DNA of 64,000 nucleotides from Bathynomus jamesi (lineage: Eukaryota; Arthropoda; Malacostraca; Isopoda; Cirolanidae): positions 117,001 through 181,000 of the forward strand of contig JAJOZX010002364.1 of assembly GCA_023014485.1 (NCBI GenBank), written 5' to 3'. A program made the translations under genes and the position numbers. The notes below the pieces were generated by a model. It had not been told where the DNA came from. It did not search any database and worked only from the letters and a program-made list of their open reading frames with translations. Positions 55,701-64,000 of this stretch are shown here, one piece after another; within the stretch, counting starts at the first letter, position 1, and every line of letters starts with the position of its first letter.

Positions 55701-56804
55701 GCCGATCTTACCCGTCGTCATAGATCACAAGCTCATGTTCCCCCTGTGCGTGGAGTGCGCAGAGGAGAATAATGGGACCTGTAATCACACAACCAACCAG
55801 CGGAAGATCAGAGGTGTATATACAAGTCCTGAGCTGTCCCTAGCCGTCTGCCATGGTTACAGAATATTGAAGATATATGAGGTGTGGAGGTTTCAGAAGC
55901 TACCGAACCTTTTCATGCCGTATATAAATACTTTTTTGAAGGATAAGGTGGAAACATCAGGCTACCCGCGAGGGGTTGAGAGCGAGGGTGAAAAATTGGC
56001 GTATATTCAGCGTTACTGTAACCGTGAAGGGATACAACTTGACCGAGCCCAAATTGTTAAGAACCCTGGCAAGCGCTTTAGTGCAAAGTTTTGGGGCAAG
56101 TTTACACAGAATACAGGTAAGGGGAACGTTCATTTGGCCCAAAGTTAAAACGAGGTGTGGGATTATGCCAATGCCCCCGAGAAAGAGGTTGTGGAGATCG
56201 TGAATATTGGTAACACATACATAATAAAGTACATCATCACCGAACTGGCCACAGATACCTCACGGTTAGAAACATACCTGTAGCCAGCTTCACAACGGCA
56301 TATGCAAGCATCAAGCTTTGGGGACTACTGCACTCTCTTGGGCGGAGGGTGCTGTACGCTGACACAGAGAGCGTTATATTCACAGAGAGGGAGGGTGAAT
56401 ACATGCCGCCTATTGGGGAATTCCTCGGAGAGTTGACGACGAGATCAAGGACGAGTATGGTGATGGTGCATACGCTGACTCCTTTGTATCAACAGGGCCA
56501 AAAACTTATGGGGTGCGGGTGAGGGTGGGGGGAGAGCTGAAATATATTGTGAAGACGAAGGGCATCACGCTTAACCTGGCGAACCGACGGGTTGTTAACT
56601 TTGACTCGTTGAAGGAGCTAGTGTGCTTAGAAGATGAGGGTGACCAACCACCCCAACTGACTGTAGGAACCCACAATTTTCGGGCACAGAAACTGGGGTG
56701 TGAAGGAACTTACGGGCACAAAGGTGTGTCGTAACACCTATAGGAAACTTTACCAGGTGCCTGGCACCTATGATACCGTACCCTTTGGGTACCATAGTAC
56801 CTGA
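52744..56804 (+). pseudogene. Polinton A protein-primed-type DNA polymerase B, frameshifted
   Basis: The gene starts at splice acceptor CTTCCACAG (52743). Order: proline-rich linker, an N-terminal domain with DEREVRTRLSFGFGS and GPEELRRVEQEMNV, a Cys/His zinc-binding region (53900-54190), Exo I YYDIET (54245), Exo II HNGAKFD (54479), Exo III YCVNDVRVL (54844), a YYFNGCWWHGCP block (55200), palm motif A YDFCYLYPYV (55530), motif B KRFSAKFWGKF (56068) and motif C LYADTES (56352). It ends near YDTVPFGYHST with TGA at 56802. At least six frameshifts. It would replicate the element DNA by protein priming. Confidence 0.93.
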
Positions 56805-57060
56805 ATGTCATATATGTCTATTGTTAACGATATGTTTATTTATTACGTATATTTGAATATGTAAATGTTTCAATTAGGGTTTTATTTTCTCCTTTGTGTG
56901 TGTGCGTGCGCGTGCGTGCGTGCGTGCGCGCGTATGTACAGGAAAGTCATAAGCTCCGCCCACTGTAAAATCAATCAAAAGGTCACGTGACTCCTGCTAC
57001 TACCTGGGCATATCTCTATCCCTGCGTGCCCAGTTGGCCGCTGCAAGCCCTGGATCATGG
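56805..57060. other. Intergenic region with GT/GC microsatellite and possible promoter
   Basis: A GTGTGCGTGCGCGTGCG microsatellite at 56895-56932 is followed by CTCCGCCCAC and TCAATCAAAAGGTCACGTGA, resembling a GC box and an E-box. This could be the promoter of the unknown cluster downstream. Confidence 0.4.
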
Positions 57061-57101
57061 ACGTATATTTGAAGAATTCTCACGTAGACGAAAAATAGTG
57101 A

Positions 57102-57320
57102 TGGCGACTTTTGAATTGCGTGTTCGACGTTTATGAAGTTGTATTCGGTAAAGCCCCCCTCTCCTTTGAGACTTTTAAGGCTACATTGAACCTCGCGAAG
57201 CTTGAGGAACAAGATGTTCAAATACTCTATGGATATTCTGGCGAGAGCATTGCCGAATTTCGCGGCACAAATGATGTAATGGACTACGTTGTAGGGCTAA
57301 AAAGCGTACACATACCGTGA
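57102..57320 (+). pseudogene. Unknown Polinton-edge ORF 1
   Basis: An ATG near 57102 is out of frame by one base with a long frame starting CVFDVYEVVFGKAPLSFE and ending VGLKSVHIP. Codon-like composition and lack of low complexity suggest a once-coding gene. No domain was recognised. It lies about 300 bp beyond the polymerase stop, in the same orientation. Confidence 0.45.
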
Positions 57321-57321
57321 G

Positions 57322-57645
57322 ATGAAAGAAACAATGCGTGCAGAAGAGAAGCAACGGGTATGGGTAGTGAGTCTTGTTGATGAGTGGTGTAACAAGCGGT
57401 ATTATGTCATGCTGCATCATACCGAGTACGCGTACACTGCGGCTGAGAATGTAAACCTTGTCATCATGGACAAGCTAAAGTACTTTTACCACTATATTCA
57501 TATATATCATGACGAGGTTCGCAGTGAGGTTGTAGCTAAAGGCTTGTGTGAGGTTTTAATAGAATTTAGAGATGAGTATCGACTGTTAAACAAAAACGAT
57601 AAATATGAGCACATGTTTCTCTCAAATAGTGCGCCGGATTGTTAA
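57322..57645 (+). CDS. Unknown Polinton-edge ORF 2 (107 aa)
   Basis: An open frame from MKETMRAEEKQRVWVV to KYEHMFLSNSAPDC. It is mixed charged and aromatic (KYFYHYIHIYHDE) and predicted soluble. No family was recognised. It begins directly after ORF 1, possibly once a single protein. Confidence 0.45.
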   Translation: MKETMRAEEKQRVWVVSLVDEWCNKRYYVMLHHTEYAYTAAENVNLVIMDKLKYFYHYIHIYHDEVRSEVVAKGLCEVLIEFRDEYRLLNKNDKYEHMFLSNSAPDC

Positions 57646-58079
57646 TGTGTTTAGTTTGTGGAAATGAACGTCTAGTGCGCATCTCGATAAAACATTAAAA
57701 CCGATATTGACCCATGTATTGGAAAATTGCCCGGTATAATGGGTACAAGTACTCGCATGATTCTTTCATGCTGGAACAAACCCGTACATGAAACATTAAC
57801 GCTTGGTATGATTCACTCTACACCTGTCCCCCAGCCAAATAGCGCACCGGTTGTTCATAGTCATCTCAGAGCTTGACCCGACTGGTTGTGCACTCTCACA
57901 ATAGAAAACGATGGAGCTTCCTTTGAGCAGCATTCTCAATGCCGTATACGACTTGTCCGTAACGAAGTCATTGCGTGTGTTCAGACGCAAAACCGGTGCC
58001 ATTAACTATGTACTTGAAACGACTTGTAGACAAGCAAACTCTGGTAAACGTAATGTTGTTTAAGTGTTGAGGAGATGAG
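57646..58079 (+). pseudogene. Unknown Polinton-edge ORF 3 with interruptions
   Basis: Short frames with plausible coding character include an ATG at 57911 reading MELPLSSILNAVYDLS through FRRKTGAINYVLETT to a stop near 58063. The 57796-58002 minus frame is probably its shadow. No domain was recognised. Confidence 0.35.
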
Positions 58080-58082
58080 AAG

Positions 58083-58478
58083 TGGGGTGAGGATCGTTAT
58101 AAAATACTTGCAGGTGTAGGTACAAGACGAGAACAGATTAGTGATACCCCCTCATATGCCATTGTTTGTACGTTGTGTATAAATAACGATCAGCCATGCA
58201 TTGATATACGACTGATGTGGAAGAATGTAGCTGATAATAATGTTCTTGTCTCCACGCGAAACCGTTTCGTCCTCGACAGAATGTTTGAAATCGTCGGTTT
58301 CCGCAAGCTGAAGCCTATGTTAGACGCACGTATTAAGGATATGGTTTATTTTGATACGGTTCTTGAATGCGCATACACCGCTCTGCTCGACGGGTTTATC
58401 GAATGTAGGAATGAACATGGCGAGAATGGTCTAGAGCTGGATGCTTATTTAAAAGGTTTAGACTTCGAAATATCATGA
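58083..58478 (+). CDS. Unknown Polinton-edge ORF 4
   Basis: The frame is open from just after a TGA near 58068 and reads WGEDRYKILAGVG, then from Met 58173 MCINNDQPCIDIRLMWKN to GLELDAYLKGLDFEIS (101 residues from that Met). It has a mixed composition typical of a globular protein. No known domain. An earlier non-ATG start, or a lost start, is likely because the coding signal begins upstream. Confidence 0.5.
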   Translation, partial: WGEDRYKILAGVGTRREQISDTPSYAIVCTLCINNDQPCIDIRLMWKNVADNNVLVSTRNRFVLDRMFEIVGFRKLKPMLDARIKDMVYFDTVLECAYTALLDGFIECRNEHGENGLELDAYLKGLDFEIS

Positions 58479-58559
58479 ACTTTGGTACAAAGGACTTGAG
58501 CGGTACAGGCAGAGCTCGCCTACACTGTTCACCCTGAAAAGTTGTATCTTTATATAATG

Positions 58560-58873
58560 AGCAGCTGTCGTTACGACTTAGAAGATTATTTCAACTGCCG
58601 CTGTGCGTTGTGAAGAAGAGTTCACGATTGAAAGGCTCGGATCGGTAAGAAAAACACTCGATTGGAAAGGAGTGTTTATAAATTTTAATTTAATAGTGAT
58701 GTTGCGGCTAACGACGCCCTCTTTGTGCGTGCTTTTGATTGTATTTTGTCCGTGTTTAAAGATAATTTGCCAACCAATTGTAAAGTGGGCACAAAAATAG
58801 TATTGAACGAAATGAAGGCCTTTTACATTGAGTATAGGCGCCCGCACACCTTGAGTGGTGAAATGATGTGAAA
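58560..58873 (+). pseudogene. Unknown Polinton-edge ORF 5
   Basis: Fragments RLRRLFQLPLCVVKKSS and, after a frame change and an AT-rich interruption, DALFVRAFDCILSVFKDN to EYRRPHTLSGEMM with a TGA near 58871. This is the last visible coding trace before the foldback fragment. No family was recognised. Confidence 0.4.
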
Positions 58874-59087
58874 TTGTATTTATTGTATAGTACAAAGCAA
58901 CAACGATGTAACTGTAGACTCGATGATAGCCGGACCGTTGGTCGAAATACGATTGGCCGACAGACAACTGGTCGACAGGACAACTGGCCGACAGACAACT
59001 GGAAAGGCGAAGAATCAAACATGAAAAATAGAAAGTTTGTAGTACTGTATATCATCATTTGCAATATCGGCTCTCTTTCTGTTAACC
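58874..59087. other. Spacer with short GACAACTGG repeats
   Basis: GGCCGACAGACAACTGG and GGTCGACAGGACAACTGG alternate three times around 58950-59005. Confidence 0.6.
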
Positions 59088-59154
59088 AACGAAAATATCA
59101 GGACTTAACCTAACCGATCGTCAAGGGCGGACAGTTGCCCTAACCGGTCATTCA
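59088..59154. mobile_element. Foldback MITE, family F, half copy
   Basis: Only the right arm is present: AACGAAAATATCAGGACTTA, then CGTCAAGGGCGGACAGTTG and GGTCATTCAA. It sits exactly at the end of the fused polymerase frame of copy B, so it may mark the breakpoint. Confidence 0.75.
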
Positions 59155-61139
59155 ACAATTTTCCCGTAGATTTCGATTAATTTTAAGCAACTGGTATAGA
59201 AAAATTGTTTTCACTCTACCACTGCACCCTTTGCGCTTTTCACATCTCCAATAAATTGTATTTTCTCTTATTCTATCAACCAAGTATGCGAATCCTTCAT
59301 ACAGAAGTTTTCTAGCGAGAATATACACAGTCATTTTTTTTAACTTGTCGGCTAACTTGACAATATAGGACACAAATAGTTTCACAGGACTATCGCGGAC
59401 ATTCGTTCTAAAAACATTTGTCCGTTTACCACATTTGGGGTACTCGTCACATTCGATACCCATACACTCATCACAGATGGTCTGGCTCACAAGTAAATGT
59501 GGAATTACCTCTTTGGTTTCAGCGTTCGTATATGTTTCTATATCGTAGTACACAGTTATACAAGGGTTATTTTTAGGCTTAGCATCTTTCATATAACATA
59601 CATGCTTTACTCCATCCGCCTTATATTCCTCCTGGCATGTAGGACAGTGAATTACGTCACACTTGTGCTTAAATTTTCCCCAATTATCCATTGTGTGAAA
59701 CATACCACATTCACAGATTCTCATTTTCCTGCACGTGCCAATTGATTTATGGAAATCAAAACAGCTATTATTGAAAAATGTGCGTCTACACACATCACAG
59801 TCTCTCTTCTCAGCGTCAACTACACGGCTTTCACATTTGGTGCTTTTACACTGCTCACATACCATGTGACATTCTTTACAATGTCGCACAATATCATCCG
59901 CAAACTCGAGGCACCCCTTACACAAATCATGATGTCTCCCATATTTTCGACTTTTGTCATAACTCGCGTAAAGCCACCTTATATTACGGATGGGGAGATA
60001 CGTTGTCCCTGACAATCCTAAAATAAGTAGGGGTCTTGTACGATCTCTCACACAGCTTTTAAAAACATACACAGTCCTACGACGATCATCCAGCCCAAAT
60101 ACAACTATGCGGATATTCATTTCCTGTTCTACCCTTCTCAACTCTTCAGGACCCATATTACAGTCAAATTCAAGTTCACAGTCTACAGCTAGTTTACGGG
60201 CACGCTCCACGACCGTAGGCAACCAAATTTTTGTGGCCTGTGTATTTTGTACAGTAAACATACGTGCTAAGAGTACTGCTATAAAGCCGCAACCACGATC
60301 GACGTTTATATGCTTTCGGTAAATAATCGGAGAATTGAAGTTAAGAGTATACGGTATGGCACTATGACCCGCAACACGGAATACACGGTCAATATTTACC
60401 GTGAAGTTGTCCATATTAAAGGCTATACTACTTTGGGCGGCTTGCATTATACGTCCTGATATATATTCTACATCTTCAGCCGCCAAACGTCTAAATGGCA
60501 CTATCATCCAATAATCGTCTACATCACCGTCATCTGACCCGAATCCAAAGGACAGACTCGTCCTGACTTCACGCTCGTCGCGGTTCTGAAGAGCAAACTC
60601 TACAATATGCTGTACAACCCGGCGTAGCCCGCGCTCAATTCCATTGTTATACATGGCTCTAGGGTCGACCCTGACTCTATACCGATTTCTAGTCAAGGCT
60701 GGGGTGGGGGCTGCGGATCGCACCAATTCGAGCGTTATAGCATCCTCAACAGAACGGGGGTAGGCAGATGAATTAGGGGGTATATTAGCGGAAGGTGCTG
60801 CTGGGGGGCCTGTTGCGTAGGAGGTTGATGGTTGGGGCTCTATTATTGTAGACTTAACAGAACGGGGGGCGGCGGATGAATAAGGGGATATATTAGCGGG
60901 AGGTGCTGCTGGGGGGCTTGTTGCGTAAGAGTTTGAGGGTTGGGGATCTATTACCGCTGCAACAGGCGCGTATTTCGGGCGCTTTATACCTGACGTGGGG
61001 TTCTCACACCTCCGCTTTGGACGTGCTACTGGTATCGCTGGTGAGGGTTCGTTGGCAGGGAGGAGATCACAACTACACTGTCGTCGAGGTCATCCGTAAT
61101 GTCAATGATGGGATGCTCTACCTCATCGTCATTCACGTT
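59152..61139 (-). CDS. Polinton B DNA polymerase B N-terminal part fused to FLYWCH finger
   Basis: The exon starts at an acceptor (CTCACAG at about 61140). A 108-bp proline-rich repeat is present twice (60750-60965). An open frame of at least 524 codons (60726 to 59152) then covers the N-terminal domain (DEREVRTSLSFGFGS, GPEELRRVEQEMNI), a Cys/His-rich region (KGCLEF, CKECHMVCEQCKS and later pairs), Exo I YYDIETY and TVYILA, where Exo II should follow. There the frame continues without a break into KLLYEGFAYLVDR and YWRCEKRKGCSGRV, a FLYWCH zinc finger. Exo II, Exo III and the whole polymerase palm are missing, so it cannot polymerise. Frames upstream of 60726 are open at least in part. Confidence 0.85.
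60750..60965 (-). repeat. 108-bp in-frame tandem duplication in the polymerase linker
   Basis: Two consecutive units, each with GTGCTGCTGGGGGGC and TTGGGG-TCTATTA, encode a Pro/Ala/Ser-rich linker of 36 residues per unit. Copy A has only one diverged unit. Confidence 0.85.
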
Positions 61140-61228
61140 CTGTGAGAGAAAAAGCAAAATATAAGGAACAGCACTCAAAATTTGTAATATTTTGTAAATG
61201 ACCCACTTAGGAGTGTGACGTGTTAGAA

Positions 61229-61858
61229 ATGGACTCTGTAGAAAAATTCAGATTCACGAGTCCATCCACATGTATTATATCTGGACCTACAGGATGTGGT
61301 AAAACTGTGTTTATGCTTAAAATCATTAAAGAAAAGGGAGAGATGTTCTCGAAATTTGTGCATAAAGTTATATGGTGCTATTCGACGTATCAATCAGTGT
61401 TCAACGAGTACCAAGATGATATTTTGTTCCACAAAGGCGTATATGACGTTAATTCGTTAAAGGGAAATGAACATACAATAATTGTAATTGACGATCTCAT
61501 GTTGGAGATGGATAAAACGTTTGCCGAGACATTTACAGTATTCTCCCACCATTTTAACATAAGCGTGTTCTTCATCAATCAGAATCTATTTTTAAAAAAT
61601 AGATACATGCGCGATGTGTCGTTAAATACGCAATATCTAGTCTTATTCGCGCAACGTAGAGATGTATCACAAATTGGGGTATTAGCCAATCAAATGTTCC
61701 CGAATCAGCGTAAGGAGTTTTTGGAAGTTTATAAAGAAACTACAAGCACGCGTTACGGATATTTGCTTTGCGACCTTCATCCGCGAAACACGTTTAGAGT
61801 GCTTCTGCGAACGAATATATTTCCAAACGAGCCTGAAACGGTGTATATTCCAGAATGA
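61229..61858 (+). CDS. Polinton B genome-packaging ATPase, intact
   Basis: About 209 codons from ATG 61229 (a GTG at 61220 is also in frame). The protein is a FtsK/HerA-type ATPase that would drive DNA into the capsid. Walker A GPTGCGKT lies at about residue 19, Walker B IIVIDDLM at about 84 and FFINQNLF at about 115. It ends NEPETVYIPE with TGA overlapping an ATG (ATGA). It diverges from the polymerase exon about 90 bp away, so the two probably share a regulatory region. Confidence 0.95.
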   Translation: MDSVEKFRFTSPSTCIISGPTGCGKTVFMLKIIKEKGEMFSKFVHKVIWCYSTYQSVFNEYQDDILFHKGVYDVNSLKGNEHTIIVIDDLMLEMDKTFAETFTVFSHHFNISVFFINQNLFLKNRYMRDVSLNTQYLVLFAQRRDVSQIGVLANQMFPNQRKEFLEVYKETTSTRYGYLLCDLHPRNTFRVLLRTNIFPNEPETVYIPE

Positions 61859-61915
61859 CAGAGACTAAAGAAATACCGTGAATTAATAAAAATCTATCAT
61901 CGACTGCCCCGGGCA

Positions 61916-62176
61916 ATGCAGCAGATGTTTATTAAAAATATCGACGCCGACTTTTTAAAATGCATCTGTGAAATCTGTCTTAACGTTATAAATTGCAATG
62001 TATCAATGAAAACCCATCAGAAGGCTCGCCTACGCCGCTACAAGAACATAATACGTGCACTCGCTCGTAAAAGTCAAACTGTAGCGAAGAAAAAACGAAT
62101 TATTGTACAAACAGGAGGGTCATTTCTCCCCATCTTATTTTCAGTTTTGGGTCCTTTACTGACTAGATTAATATAA
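61916..62176 (+). CDS. Polinton B small basic/hydrophobic protein
   Basis: 86 codons from ATG 61916. It is Cys-containing at the N-terminus (CICEICLNVI), Lys/Arg-rich in the middle, and ends GGSFLPILFSVLGPLLTRLI (hydrophobic). The frame is open upstream to the ATPase stop, but the overlapping ATG there is out of frame by a 2-base loss relative to copy A. The stop TAA overlaps the next ATG (TAATG). A small membrane-active or core virion protein is inferred from its position and shape. Confidence 0.75.
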   Translation: MQQMFIKNIDADFLKCICEICLNVINCNVSMKTHQKARLRRYKNIIRALARKSQTVAKKKRIIVQTGGSFLPILFSVLGPLLTRLI

Positions 62177-62910
62177 TGAAGAAAGTGGTAGTGATTCCCC
62201 ACGAGGTGTACGCTTCACTGCAAAGGAATCCAGACACGGATCTAGATCCCCGTAAAAGCAGACTTAAAAGAATGGAAAGCGAATTGCTAGCTCTATTAAA
62301 CAGTGAAAAAACACCTGATGAGAAAAGAATCTTATACCAAGAAGCTCTGCAGAAATTTCTTCACGAGTACGAAAATTATAAGAGCCCTACAGAGATTCCT
62401 GTGGTTATTAGGCACAGCACGGGGGACGATGGACATGGCGACATAGGATCTGAGCCCGATACAGCTGACCAACCAAAAAGATTAGCCACACATATCGAAC
62501 ATGTATTAAAAAGCACCCTCCCACATACATTGATGAGTAAAGGCTTAAGTCTTTATAATCTATTGAATGAGGATCCAGCCATACAATGGACCGATACAGG
62601 CGAGCTCATTGTGGAAGGATCAAAGGTACAGGGATCGAATATCGTAGACATTGTCCATGATCTGGTGAGAAAGTGGGATAGGCCATCACCATCAGGATGG
62701 AAGCATATTAAAGCAAGACTACAACAAATAAATGTCCCTAAAACGTTGATAGGAAATCTGAACAGGTTAAAAGACTTGGAACATGCAACGCATGTGACAC
62801 AATTGAAGACGCCGTCACCCCCGGCGGTAACACCTTTGAAGAGGAGAAAGAAGAGGTTAAACCAACCCTACCCACGTGCCTCTAAAATACGCAAATGGCT
62901 AACGTATTAA
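62176..62910 (+). CDS. Polinton B conserved protein of unknown function, intact
   Basis: 244 codons. An N-terminal helix with SRLKRMESELLALLNSEKT is followed by an acidic linker, a conserved core (LYNLLNEDPAIQWTDTGE, SNIVDIVHDLVRKWD, WKHIKARLQQINVPK) and a Pro-rich, strongly basic tail ending KIRKWLTY. Similar proteins sit beside the ATPase or integrase in other Polintons, but I do not know a function. The basic tail suggests nucleic acid binding. The last 16 bp overlap the integrase start. Confidence 0.8.
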   Translation: MKKVVVIPHEVYASLQRNPDTDLDPRKSRLKRMESELLALLNSEKTPDEKRILYQEALQKFLHEYENYKSPTEIPVVIRHSTGDDGHGDIGSEPDTADQPKRLATHIEHVLKSTLPHTLMSKGLSLYNLLNEDPAIQWTDTGELIVEGSKVQGSNIVDIVHDLVRKWDRPSPSGWKHIKARLQQINVPKTLIGNLNRLKDLEHATHVTQLKTPSPPAVTPLKRRKKRLNQPYPRASKIRKWLTY

Positions 62911-63949
62911 CTAAACGCTATTATGACGTTTCTAACCCATCCTCTTACGGCGGCGTAGATAGACTGTACAGAAGTGTTTACGGAGTAGGAAAAAAAGATG
63001 TTGAAAGATTTTTGAGGGAGCAGGACGCTTATACGCTTCATAAGCCTGTGAGAAAAAGGTTTAAAACAGCCAAGACAACGGCTTCCTCGATTGATTCTAT
63101 TTGGCAAGCAGATTTAACAGACATGCAAAGATATTCTGTGTATAACGATGGTTACCGCTACATTCTATTCATAATAGACGTATTCTCTAGATATCTGTGG
63201 CTAGTTCCTCTGAAAAATAAATCACCTGAAACAGTTGCTAAAGCCACCAAAACGCTAATGTTAAAAGAAAACAGGGTTCCTGGCTATTTTTGTACGGATA
63301 TGGGGAAGGAATTTATAGGCCGTGCTTTTCAGAACATGTTGACAGAGTTTAATATCAGCTATTACACAACCAATTCTATACATAAGGCTTCTTTAGCTGA
63401 AAGAGTTCAGCGCACCATAAAGGAACGCATGCACCGTTATTTTACACATAAAAACACACAGATTTCTAGACATTCTGGAATCATTGGCATCATCCTACAA
63501 CCGCTCACACCATCGCACGATTGGGACAACACCTAACGAAGTTTTAGAAAGAGGTACGCTCCCGAGAAGAGATGGATCACCACCACCACCACACTGCGCG
63601 CTTCAAAATCAATGATTATGTAAGGCTGTCGCGTTCGGGGAATAAATTCGCAAAGGGTTTTGAGCAAGGATGGACACGCGAGATTTTTAAAGTTAGGGCT
63701 ATGAGACCTAAAGGTGAGATAATGATGTATTACATTGAAGATTTGAATGGGGAAGAAATCTCAGGAGGTTTTTACCGCGAGGAATTGCAGAAAGTTGCGT
63801 TTAATTTAGAAAAAAATGTGTTTAAAATTGAGAAAATTTTAGGAAGCAAAGGTACAGGAAAGAGAAAAATGTACCTGGTGAAATGGCTAGGGTACCCAGA
63901 AAGCTTCAACACCTATATAAAAGCTGATGCAATAATGAAGTTTAAATAG
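62895..63949 (+). pseudogene. Polinton B integrase with chromodomain, one internal frameshift
   Basis: DDE integrase: Asp at about residue 73 (WQADLTDM), Asp at about 135 (FCTDMGKEF) and Glu at about 169 (SLAERVQRTIKERM), a D-33-E spacing normal for this family. The first frame stops at 63536 after a small deletion near residue 190. The second part (63572-63949) has an SH3-like region (VRLSRSGNKFAKGFEQG) and a C-terminal chromodomain (KIEKILGS...YLVKWLGYP). It would insert the element DNA. An insertion of His codons (DHHHHH) at the break looks like repeat slippage. Confidence 0.93.
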
Positions 63950-63957
63950 TATGCAAC

Positions 63958-64000
63958 ATGGCTCCTAACCATTTCTACGTCACACTCCCGTCCTCCTCGT
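63958..64000 (+). CDS. Polinton B penton-like minor capsid protein, 5' end only
   Basis: ATG at 63958 begins MAPNHFYVTLPSSS, matching the start of the copy A penton gene in position after the integrase. The gene continues past the window end, so nothing can be said about its integrity. Confidence 0.8.
   Translation, partial: MAPNHFYVTLPSSS

Noticed and set aside
57796..58002. Minus-strand 68-aa frame
   Set aside because: The opposite strand carries a plus-strand frame in line with its neighbours, so this looks like a shadow.

Overview
The window is repeat-saturated DNA from an animal genome. There are no prokaryotic operons, coding regions are separated by long AT-rich stretches, (TA)n microsatellites are common, and almost every recognisable coding stretch belongs to a transposable element. 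Tc1/mariner, hAT, piggyBac and CR1 elements, Penelope elements with hammerhead ribozymes, tRNA- and 5S-derived SINEs and Polintons occur together, and CCTAACC/TTAGGTTA-rich spacers recur. This fits an invertebrate, and I would guess an arthropod (inference, moderate confidence). I recognise no single-copy host gene.

Positions 1-23,300 hold scattered small elements: a CACCTGAAGAT minisatellite, a recurring foldback MITE, dimeric tRNA-derived SINEs, deleted mariner elements, a hAT MITE with a perfect 8-bp target duplication inside a CXC-type coding fragment, a reverse-oriented CR1 LINE (11.2-13.7 kb) that itself carries a mini-piggyBac and a mini-hAT, and a Penelope GIY-YIG fragment (21.4-22.3 kb) followed by a hammerhead motif.

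Positions 23,300-44,000 hold a second CR1 (24.1-26.1 kb, plus strand) joined to an unrecognised ORF, a mariner pseudogene, a second Penelope fragment nested in a mariner-like MITE, a second copy of the deleted mariner, 5S- and tRNA-derived SINEs, an IS630-type pseudogene split by a hAT MITE, a near-perfect hAT palindrome, and a Tc1 pseudogene.

Positions 44,400 to the end form the most notable region: two Polinton (Maverick) virus-like elements of one family, facing each other tail to tail. Copy A (about 45.4-58.9 kb) carries, on the minus strand, an adenain-like protease, double-jelly-roll major capsid protein, a small basic pVI/PX-like protein, penton-like minor capsid protein, chromodomain integrase, a conserved protein of unknown function, a small basic/hydrophobic protein and the packaging ATPase. 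Its protein-primed-type DNA polymerase B runs divergently on the plus strand. Most copy A genes carry frameshifts. Copy B (59.15 kb to the window end) is inverted and better preserved: ATPase, small protein, unknown protein, integrase and the first codons of the penton gene are visible. Its polymerase is cut in the exonuclease domain and joined in frame to a FLYWCH zinc finger.

Together the Polinton genes describe an integrating virus-like element: polymerase B copies it, the integrase inserts it, and ATPase, protease, capsid and penton proteins would build and fill particles. In both copies the polymerase exon starts at a splice acceptor. In copy A a TATA promoter and two small exons lie about 6 kb upstream, beyond the antisense morphogenesis block, so the polymerase may be a split gene with the morphogenesis cluster inside its intron. 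Downstream of the copy A polymerase is a cluster of unrecognised, once-coding ORFs (57.0-58.9 kb).
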